DNA of 8,219 bases. Origin: CAYYYG01 sp964476135 (GTDB taxonomy: Bacteria > Patescibacteriota > Microgenomatia > UBA1406 > GWC2-37-13). The stretch is taken from assembly GCA_964476135.1 (NCBI GenBank), contig CAYYYG010000044.1:1-8219 (forward strand), read 5' to 3'. The position numbers and the translations under genes were made by a program. Under the pieces are notes generated by a model that saw only the letters and a program-made list of their open reading frames with translations, was not told the origin of the DNA and did not search any database. This document shows, one piece after another, positions 1 to 5,960 of the stretch; the first letter of the stretch is position 1; each line of letters opens with the position of its first letter.

Positions 1-1
1 A

Positions 2-2260
2 GTTGACGACCCGAAAGTAGAGGATTTGTACAAAATTGGTGTACTATCTACAGTCGAAAAAACCGTCATGGGCGATAAAGGTGAAATTACCGCCATGGCC
101 AAAGGAATCAGTAAAGTGGAAATAGGCGATATAGTAGAAGAGAGTGGAATAATGCAAGCGGTATATTCAGTGGTGGAAGATGACCGATCGGAAGATGAGG
201 AACTACACGCAATGGTTAAGCATATCTCTTCACAAATTAGAAGGGCGATTAATTTGGGCAAGACGATAGATTTTGTGTTTTTAATGAATATTTTGAATAT
301 ATCCTCATCCTATGATTTTTCTTGCCAGGTGGCAATGGTGCTGGACCTCAAACCGGAAGAAAGACAGGATCTTCTTGAGGAGTCTGAACTGAAAAAGAGA
401 CTTTCAAAAGAAGTTGAATATGTAAATCGTGAAATTAAAATACTCGAAATTGAGCAGAATATATCGGCAAAAACCCAACAGAAATTTGAACAAGGGATGA
501 AGGAAACTTTCCTTAGAGAGAAAATGAAGACTATCGAGGAGGAATTGGGAGGAAAAGGTGAAGAAAGGGAGATTTTTGAGTATAACCAGAAAATAAAAAA
601 GGCAAAAATGCCAAAAGATGTTGAAGAAAAAGCGAAAAAAGAGCTTAAACGGCTCATGCAGATGTCACAGTTCAATCCAGAATCTTCATATGTACGCAGT
701 TATCTTGACTGGTTGGTGGATTTGCCCTGGGAAATGAAAGTCGCATCTGCTATAGATATAGTGGATGCTGAAAAAATACTAGATGCGGATCATTTTGGCT
801 TGAAAAAAATAAAGGAGCGCATTCTTGAATACTTGGCAGTAATGGAGCTTCAGAAAATTAAATCAGGAATGAAAAGCGCAGGCGCCGCAAAAAAAACAAA
901 AAAACCAGGTCAGCCGACGATATTATGTTTTGTCGGTCCACCGGGTGTAGGTAAGACGTCTCTCGGTAAGTCGATTGCCAGATCTCTTAATCGCGAGTTT
1001 GTCAAAATATCACTTGGCGGCATTAGAGACGAAGCTGAGATAAGAGGCCACAGAAGAACATATGTTGGTGCCATGCCAGGTAGAATAATACAGGGTATAA
1101 AGCAGGCAGGAGCTAAAAATCCGGTTTTCATGCTTGATGAAATCGACAAATTAGGACGTGATTACCGCGGCGATCCTTCGGCAGCTTTGCTCGAAGCGTT
1201 GGACCCTGAGCAAAACCAAGATTTTTCTGATCATTACCTTGAAGTCGCATACGATCTTTCTCAGGTATTTTTTATTACAACGGCCAATATACTCGATACT
1301 ATTCCAGAGGCGTTACTCGATCGTCTGGAAGTAATTCATTTTCCAGGATATACCGAAGATGAAAAGTTCCATATTGCTACCGGGTATCTAGTTAAAAAGG
1401 AGAAGATGGCGCACAGTCTGGATGAAAACGAACTTTCACTCACTGATGACGCTTTAAGAACAGTTATAAGAAGATACACGAGAGAAGCGGGAGTGCGGGA
1501 GCTTGAGCGGCAAATTGCGCGAATTTGCCGAAAGGTTGCGCGTGAAATTGTGGAAAAAAAATATACCGAAAACAAAATTGAGTCGTCTAGTGTCGAGAAA
1601 TATCTTGGACCATTTAAATATTCCTCGCAGATGATCGAAGAGGAGGATACAGTCGGTATTACAACAGGGCTAGCCTGGACTCAGGCCGGCGGCGATATAC
1701 TATTTATAGAAGTCTCTATAATGCCTGGTAAAGGAAATCTTACCCTTACCGGCCACCTTGGCGACGTCATGAAGGAGTCGTGTCAAGCGGCACTTACTTA
1801 TATCAGATCCCGCTGGGACACATTCGGACTAGATAAAGATTTTTTCAGCAATATCGACATCCATGTACATGTTCCCGAAGGAGCGGTTCCAAAGGATGGT
1901 CCGTCTGCAGGTGTTGCAATAACTACAGCTATGGTTTCCGCGCTTACGAAGATAAGGGTCAAGCGGGATGTGGCAATGACCGGCGAAGTCACGCTTCGGG
2001 GTCGCGCCTTGGAGATTGGAGGAGTGAAGGAAAAAGTTGTCGCTGCTCATCGGGCGCGGATCAAAACAGTCATTTTGCCCAAAGACAATAAGAAAGACCT
2101 GGAAGACATACCGAAAAACGTACTGGACGACCTACATTTTGAATTTGTAGAGCACATGGATGATGTTTTGAAGGTGGCGCTGGTATTCCCAGATAAAAAA
2201 TACAGGTTTCCTAAAGTACCTAAACATTTCAGCTTAAAGAAGGGTTTGAAAAGAAAATAA
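2..2260 (+). CDS. lon: ATP-dependent Lon protease (LonA type), 5'-truncated by the window edge
   Basis: This is a cytoplasmic ATP-dependent serine protease that unfolds and degrades damaged and regulatory proteins as a hexamer. The frame is open from base 2, and the TTG at 26 is an internal Leu, not a start. The 752 visible residues begin at the point matching residue ~60 of E. coli Lon (784 aa), so about 55-65 residues are missing. In order come the rest of the N-terminal substrate domain, a long charged helical region (~350-650), the AAA+ module and the protease domain. Walker A GPPGVGKT is at 935-958, Walker B VFMLDE at 1124-1141, and the sensor/arginine-finger segment (TTAN...LLDRLEV) at ~1278-1332. 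The catalytic Ser of PKDGPSAG is at 1904-1906 and the catalytic Lys, second K of KEK, at 2033-2035; their 43-residue spacing equals S679-K722 of E. coli. The enzyme therefore looks intact and active. Oddities are a Lys-rich insertion of ~16 residues just before Walker A and a basic C-terminal tail. Its stop TAA abuts the stop of the convergent operon. Confidence 0.97.
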   Translation, partial: VDDPKVEDLYKIGVLSTVEKTVMGDKGEITAMAKGISKVEIGDIVEESGIMQAVYSVVEDDRSEDEELHAMVKHISSQIRRAINLGKTIDFVFLMNILNISSSYDFSCQVAMVLDLKPEERQDLLEESELKKRLSKEVEYVNREIKILEIEQNISAKTQQKFEQGMKETFLREKMKTIEEELGGKGEEREIFEYNQKIKKAKMPKDVEEKAKKELKRLMQMSQFNPESSYVRSYLDWLVDLPWEMKVASAIDIVDAEKILDADHFGLKKIKERILEYLAVMELQKIKSGMKSAGAAKKTKKPGQPTILCFVGPPGVGKTSLGKSIARSLNREFVKISLGGIRDEAEIRGHRRTYVGAMPGRIIQGIKQAGAKNPVFMLDEIDKLGRDYRGDPSAALLEALDPEQNQDFSDHYLEVAYDLSQVFFITTANILDTIPEALLDRLEVIHFPGYTEDEKFHIATGYLVKKEKMAHSLDENELSLTDDALRTVIRRYTREAGVRELERQIARICRKVAREIVEKKYTENKIESSSVEKYLGPFKYSSQMIEEEDTVGITTGLAWTQAGGDILFIEVSIMPGKGNLTLTGHLGDVMKESCQAALTYIRSRWDTFGLDKDFFSNIDIHVHVPEGAVPKDGPSAGVAITTAMVSALTKIRVKRDVAMTGEVTLRGRALEIGGVKEKVVAAHRARIKTVILPKDNKKDLEDIPKNVLDDLHFEFVEHMDDVLKVALVFPDKKYRFPKVPKHFSLKKGLKRK

Positions 2261-2263
2261 TTA
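2258..2263. other. Abutting convergent stop codons (TAATTA)
   Basis: The lon stop TAA (2258-2260, + strand) is followed directly by TTA (2261-2263), which is the TAA stop of the FemAB gene on the other strand. The six bases form a perfect palindrome. No GC-rich hairpin followed by a T run is visible on either strand nearby, so any termination signal must lie within the opposing coding sequence or be of another kind. Confidence 0.95.
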
Positions 2264-3256
2264 GATTCTACCCGATTTAAGCAGCTGATTTCTGAGGTTG
2301 TTGAGTATGTTAACCGCGTGGTAGGCGACATTATCGATCACTATGTCGTAACTACCGGCCATTTCTTTAAACTCGGCTCCATACCCCTCCTTAAACCGAG
2401 TAAATCCGGCCCAGTCATGGTTCTTGTCGTAGTCGGGGGAGAGAGAGCCCCACATATCGAAGTATGAAGCGCCTAATTTTTTACCGAGTTTTATTGCTTC
2501 CCACATAATAAGATTTGCCGCCATCAGATTACGGAATTTTTCGCTGGTCCCGCCATATGGGTAATAAATAGCATTTCCGAAGTGAAAAAGTTCATACGCT
2601 GCAAGCGGTTCACCTTCGAATTCCGCGATGAGGATGTGTGCAATTTTATTTTTTAATGATCGCCAGACTTTTTCATGATAATCTTGCGAATGGCCGTAAT
2701 ATTTTTGTCGCTTGCAGGTTTCAAAATATAATTTAGAAAAAATTACTAAGCCCGTCTCATCGTCCGCTACTCTAACAGTCACTCCTTTTCTTATCGCTAG
2801 GTTAATATTGTAACGAGTCTTTGACTTCATATTTTTAAGAAGTTCGTCTTCCGATTTTCTCAGATCTATAATCATTGTCCAATCAGGAAAAAGAGGGTGC
2901 GGTGACTTTCGAATCATTTTTTTGTAACTTCCGAAAATAGATGGATTGAATTCGTTTTTGTATGTATCGGGCTCCATTTTAATGTAAATAATCTGGTGTT
3001 TTTTACTGTAATTGACAAGAAATTGTATGTCTTCTGCACTCAGCTGTGGAGAGCGGGGAATATAGCCGATTTTATAGCTTGTATACGGGATATTATGTAT
3101 CGTCATTAGATAATTTGTGTTCGCGTCACCAAATCGAAGAATTTTGTTGCCTATCAATTTTTTAGCCTCGCCCCATTCCCATGACTGTAGAGGGTGTCTT
3201 GCCTTCTGATTATATTCGAAGGGATCAATTTCTCCTGATATTATCTTGATTTCCAT
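2261..3256 (-). CDS. FemAB/FemX-family aminoacyl transferase (peptidoglycan bridge type)
   Basis: Family members transfer an amino acid from aminoacyl-tRNA to the peptide stem of a lipid-linked peptidoglycan precursor at the inner membrane face. The 331 residues match FemX in size (~335) and are shorter than FemA/FemB (~420), so the tRNA-binding coiled-coil arm appears absent. Visible marks of the tandem-GNAT fold are HPLQSWEWGEAK (21-32), a basic helix KSKTRYNINLAIRKG (144-158), YGGTSEKFRNLMAANLIMWE (234-253), SYFDMWG (264-270), and GFTRFKEGYGAEFKEMAGSY (284-303). No signal peptide or membrane helix is evident. The ATG at 3256 lies inside the end of the preceding gene (16-base overlap); I see no good Shine-Dalgarno, so translation is probably coupled. 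It is the last gene of the glycan operon. The family call is firm. The amino acid and acceptor are unknown, and in this setting the acceptor could be an amino sugar or another amine rather than lipid II. Confidence 0.9.
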   Translation of the reverse strand: MEIKIISGEIDPFEYNQKARHPLQSWEWGEAKKLIGNKILRFGDANTNYLMTIHNIPYTSYKIGYIPRSPQLSAEDIQFLVNYSKKHQIIYIKMEPDTYKNEFNPSIFGSYKKMIRKSPHPLFPDWTMIIDLRKSEDELLKNMKSKTRYNINLAIRKGVTVRVADDETGLVIFSKLYFETCKRQKYYGHSQDYHEKVWRSLKNKIAHILIAEFEGEPLAAYELFHFGNAIYYPYGGTSEKFRNLMAANLIMWEAIKLGKKLGASYFDMWGSLSPDYDKNHDWAGFTRFKEGYGAEFKEMAGSYDIVIDNVAYHAVNILNNLRNQLLKSGRI

Positions 3257-3738
3257 AATGTCTGCGTAAATTTAACCATGCTCAATATTCTTTTTCCCAT
3301 TTTTTTCCAAAACGAAGGAAAGTACGCAATGTTGAGAAGAATTAGAGAGATCACTATTATAGCATCATATGTAATACGTGCGTAATAGTCTTCCTGCAGC
3401 TTAAGCCAGAGGGCAAACTCATCGAATGTTAAACCAAGTCCTATTCCATAAAGTACCGCAAGCCGGCGGTGAATTTCGGCCTCGATGTCATATAGAGACA
3501 GAAAACCAACGATTACCAGTATGAAAATTCCAAAATTCAGATGATGTATGTGAACGCCATGGATGTTGATTTCTTCAAGAAACAGAGGTGATTTAAGTAT
3601 GTCCCGAGCTGTTAAATAAATATATGTTCTAGCTATAACAAATGTACAAAGGAATGAGATAAAGACTATAAAAGGAATCTCATCCAGTTTAGACACGATC
3701 AGTCTGTCGATTGTTTTCTTCAATAATAATTTAATCAT
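3241..3738 (-). CDS. Small four-helix integral membrane protein with HxxHxHH and DEF motifs, function unknown
   Basis: I cannot assign a function. The 165-residue protein has four likely membrane helices at about 21-42, 67-84, 93-112 and 125-146. The basic N terminus (K3, K7, K8, R12), the RR at 91-92 and the basic C-terminal tail (KKMGKR, 145-150) fit an N-in/C-in topology. The motif HGVHIHH (60-66) lies just before helix 2. FDEFALW (105-111) lies near the end of helix 3. In the predicted topology both are at the outer face. I recall broadly similar proteins (His-rich start of helix 2, GL-LDEF-LWL in helix 3) annotated only as integral membrane proteins in other bacteria, including actinobacteria; this is memory, not a search. 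The ATG at 3738 overlaps the preceding glycosyltransferase by 8 bases (ATGATTAA), and the end overlaps the FemAB gene by 16. The setting implies a role in surface glycan or envelope assembly. A metal-binding or hydrolase-like site is possible but unproven. Confidence 0.85.
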   Translation of the reverse strand: MIKLLLKKTIDRLIVSKLDEIPFIVFISFLCTFVIARTYIYLTARDILKSPLFLEEINIHGVHIHHLNFGIFILVIVGFLSLYDIEAEIHRRLAVLYGIGLGLTFDEFALWLKLQEDYYARITYDAIIVISLILLNIAYFPSFWKKMGKRILSMVKFTQTLWKSR

Positions 3739-4867
3739 TGCCTGCGTTATCTGATACTGCTGATAAAATTGATTTTAATGTATTTTTACCACATTCATCC
3801 CAAGAAAACAGTCGAGATCTTTCTACGCCTTTCTTAATAAGCATCTCACGAGCCGTGTTGTCAACTAAGAGATTCTCGATTTTTTCATGAAGAGCTTCGT
3901 GGGATTTCGGATCGAAATAGAGTCCGGCTTCACCGGCTATTTCGGGAAGGCTCGAGCTGTACGAGGCGATAACCGGACAATTATTTGACATAGCCTCAAG
4001 CAGGGGTATCCCAAATCCTTCATAGAAAGAGGGAAGTACATATACGAAGGCATTTTGGTATAACATTACTACTTCATCATCCTGTAAATAGCCGGTAAAA
4101 ATAATTAAATCCTCAAGTCCGCTTTTTTTTGCCTCTTGATAAATATTCTCAAAGAGCCACCCTTTTTTTCCAACTATCACTAGTCTGAAGTCGGGATGCT
4201 TGTGATGCAGTTTTTCGAAGGCTTTGATTAAAGTGGGGATATTTTTTCTTGGCTGCAGAGTACCGACATATAAAATATATTGGTTCTTTTTTAAGTCAAA
4301 TGTTGCAAGTGGATTTTTAGTCTTACTTGATGGTGAGGTCTTTGTATATCCATTATAGATTACGTCCACTTTGGCCTCATCGATATTATAGTTTTTTAAT
4401 ATATCTTTTTTAGTTGTTTTTGATACGGCAATTATTTTTTTTGAACCGTAAATAGCGCTTTCTGTCCAATTTTTTAGCTTATATAGATCTTTTTTTAGGA
4501 ATTCTTCCGGATAATACAGATATGAAAGATCATGTATTGTTACGACTATTGGAACGGGGCACAATCTTGGTGTATAGTGTGCGGGCGAAAAAAAAACGTC
4601 AACGATCCGGTGTAAGTATAAATGTGCCGGAAGAAAAATCTGCGACCACAGAATCGGACCAGGAACTATCAGATACTGAAAATAATCTGATACAGGCGGC
4701 ATCAATTTACCCGGTTTTTTTCTTAAATAAATTACAAATCTAAGTTTTTCAGAGGCTATTGTGCTGAAATATTTAAGTAAATTTAGAGTATAAACTGAAA
4801 CGCCTACATGTTTGTCGACATTGGCCTCATTGCCGTCCACGCCGATTTTTATATTATCCATTTTCAT
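3731..4867 (-). CDS. GT4-family glycosyltransferase (GT-B fold, retaining)
   Basis: This 378-residue protein is a complete GT-B enzyme that should transfer a sugar from a nucleotide-sugar donor to a lipid-linked or glycan acceptor on the cytoplasmic membrane face. The N-terminal acceptor domain carries IKIGVDGNEAN (6-16), a Gly-containing loop (VGVSVYT, 21-27) and IHDLSYLYYPEEF (111-123), where the His-Asp pair is typical of the family. The linker strand has YVGTLQPRKN (200-209). The donor domain holds the EX7E motif as E283 and E291 in YEGFGIPLLEAM, followed by SSSLPEIAGEAGLYFDP (304-320). No signal peptide or membrane span is evident, although the segment VPGPILWSQIFLP (68-80) could contact the membrane. 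The start is ATG at 4867; a second in-frame ATG is two codons on (4861). An AGGAGG 12 bases upstream favours the first. It overlaps the upstream GT4 gene by 14 bases and resembles it along most of its length. The sugar and linkage cannot be read from sequence; mannosyl- or rhamnosyltransferase activity is common in this group. Confidence 0.95.
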   Translation of the reverse strand: MKMDNIKIGVDGNEANVDKHVGVSVYTLNLLKYFSTIASEKLRFVIYLRKKPGKLMPPVSDYFQYLIVPGPILWSQIFLPAHLYLHRIVDVFFSPAHYTPRLCPVPIVVTIHDLSYLYYPEEFLKKDLYKLKNWTESAIYGSKKIIAVSKTTKKDILKNYNIDEAKVDVIYNGYTKTSPSSKTKNPLATFDLKKNQYILYVGTLQPRKNIPTLIKAFEKLHHKHPDFRLVIVGKKGWLFENIYQEAKKSGLEDLIIFTGYLQDDEVVMLYQNAFVYVLPSFYEGFGIPLLEAMSNNCPVIASYSSSLPEIAGEAGLYFDPKSHEALHEKIENLLVDNTAREMLIKKGVERSRLFSWDECGKNTLKSILSAVSDNAGND

Positions 4868-5960
4868 GATTAAGTAGCGCCTCCTGCAGAATATGGTAAT
4901 ACCTGTCCCAAGTAAAAAGCGAAGCCTGCTTTAAGCCGGTTGTGCGGCATTTTAGCCTTAAATCCGAGTCAGAAAGTAATCTCGAGATTGCCTCTTTAAT
5001 TTCGTATACATTTGTCGGGTCAAAAAAAACTGAAGCATTGCCACCGATCTCGATTAGTGATGAACTGTGGGAGAGTGCGGTAGGGCAGCCAAGTAGCATC
5101 GCCTCAACAGCCGGATAACCAAACCCTTCGTATAAGGACGGGAATATGAAGCAGGTGGCTAATGTATAAAGAGCGAATAGATCGGCATCGTCTACATACC
5201 CAAGCATTCTCACTCTGTGATTATCGATTTTTTGGTTGTTTAGGTTGTCCCATCCGCTAGGACCGACAATTATAAGCTCAGCTTCTATATCGACGGCTGT
5301 GAATGCCTCAATGAGTCGGTTTAAGTTTTTTCTGGGCTCGATTTTTCCAACGGCAAGCACGAATGGTTTTATCAAGCCGTACTTTTTTTTGACTGAGTCG
5401 AGATATTCGGCATTTGGATGCTTCACGGTAACACCTGGGTAATTGACAACTGTTTTTTCTGCCGTTACATCAAATTCTTCAATCAGATCTTTTTTTGTTG
5501 CGATCGAGTCGCAGAAGACGATATGGGATTCCGTAGCCACTCTTTTTAGGCGTTTTTCATGGGTTGCGCGGATTGTATCATGGACGGTTTCGGGATATTT
5601 TCTGAAGGTAAGATCGTGCACTATTGTTGCCTTTTTACAGTATGCAGGCGGTTCGGTCCAGTCCGATGTGATAAACCAATCGAGCTGACCAGTAAATTTT
5701 TCGACAGGTAGAATGTGCATGTCGTTCCAAAGTAGTGATAAAATTTTCGGTGGAATCGGTATTTCGATCAGTTTTTGTGACCTGTTAGTAATGTTCTTTT
5801 TAATCGAGGGGTCTATTTTTTTTCTTAATCCGGAGAATAAATAAGTCCATTTGTCTTCGGAATCTGCATTCAGTAGCGAAATGTCTATCAGTCCTCTCGT
5901 GAAGCGAGAAACACCGGTCCCTTCGTAGGCCGACTGTGAGATGTCAATTCCGATACGCAT
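4854..5960 (-). CDS. GT4-family glycosyltransferase (GT-B fold, retaining), related to the downstream gene
   Basis: This 368-residue protein is a complete cytoplasmic or peripheral-membrane glycosyltransferase. MRIGIDISQ opens the first Rossmann strand, with a Gly-rich acceptor loop YEGTGVSRF (12-20). VHDLTFRKYPE (114-124) supplies the conserved His-Asp. AVGKIEPRKNLNRLIEAF (203-220) is the interdomain strand and helix with the Arg-Lys pair that usually contacts donor phosphate. The EX7E motif is intact as E278 and E286 in YEGFGYPAVEAM, followed by SSSLIEIGGNASVFFDP (299-315) and LFTWDRY (348-354). The protein parallels the next gene motif by motif, so the two probably arose by an old duplication and now add successive sugars. 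The ATG at 5960 lies within the end of the preceding glycosyltransferase (17-base overlap). I see no Shine-Dalgarno, which suggests translational coupling. Acceptor and sugar are undetermined. Confidence 0.95.
   Translation of the reverse strand: MRIGIDISQSAYEGTGVSRFTRGLIDISLLNADSEDKWTYLFSGLRKKIDPSIKKNITNRSQKLIEIPIPPKILSLLWNDMHILPVEKFTGQLDWFITSDWTEPPAYCKKATIVHDLTFRKYPETVHDTIRATHEKRLKRVATESHIVFCDSIATKKDLIEEFDVTAEKTVVNYPGVTVKHPNAEYLDSVKKKYGLIKPFVLAVGKIEPRKNLNRLIEAFTAVDIEAELIIVGPSGWDNLNNQKIDNHRVRMLGYVDDADLFALYTLATCFIFPSLYEGFGYPAVEAMLLGCPTALSHSSSLIEIGGNASVFFDPTNVYEIKEAISRLLSDSDLRLKCRTTGLKQASLFTWDRYYHILQEALLNHENG
4880..4885 (-). promoter_or_regulatory. Shine-Dalgarno AGGAGG for the 3731-4867 glycosyltransferase
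   Basis: The minus strand reads AGGAGG here, a perfect anti-16S match, inside the last codons of the preceding glycosyltransferase. It stands 12 bases before the ATG at 4867 and 18 before the second ATG at 4861, so it supports the first start despite a slightly long spacer. It is the only strong ribosome-binding site I can see at any start in the window. Confidence 0.6.

Noticed and set aside
26..28. TTG as the start codon of lon
   Set aside because: The frame is open upstream to base 2 and the preceding codons match the DxxKVEDL region of LonA; the gene is cut by the window edge.
310..675. Antisense ORF of 121 codons inside lon
   Set aside because: It lies opposite the well-conserved Lon helical region, has a Ser/Phe-rich composition expected from antisense of Glu/Lys-rich coding, and shows no motif or ribosome-binding site.
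1829..2050. Antisense ORFs opposite the Lon protease domain (also 1798-1992)
   Set aside because: They overlap each other and the catalytic domain in different frames; these are shadows of conserved coding sequence.
2279..2300. CAGCTG palindrome and nearby short inverted repeat as a lon terminator
   Set aside because: The stem would be only three to four pairs with no following T run; it is too weak to support a terminator call.
4123..4130. T8 run as a possible intrinsic terminator
   Set aside because: No GC-rich hairpin precedes it on either strand and it encodes Lys-Lys within a conserved glycosyltransferase; similar runs are scattered across the window.
4522..4743. Plus-strand ORF of 73 codons inside the 3731-4867 glycosyltransferase
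   Set aside because: It is fully antisense to an intact conserved gene, has no recognisable domain and no Shine-Dalgarno.
5236..5688. Two consecutive plus-strand ORFs inside the 4854-5960 glycosyltransferase
   Set aside because: They are antisense to conserved GT-B strands, and their composition follows the opposite strand.
5944..5946. Possible recoding of TGA as an amino acid (Gracilibacteria/SR1-type code)
   Set aside because: TGA ends a gene at a typical overlap junction with the next start and no complete gene contains an in-frame TGA, so the standard code fits.
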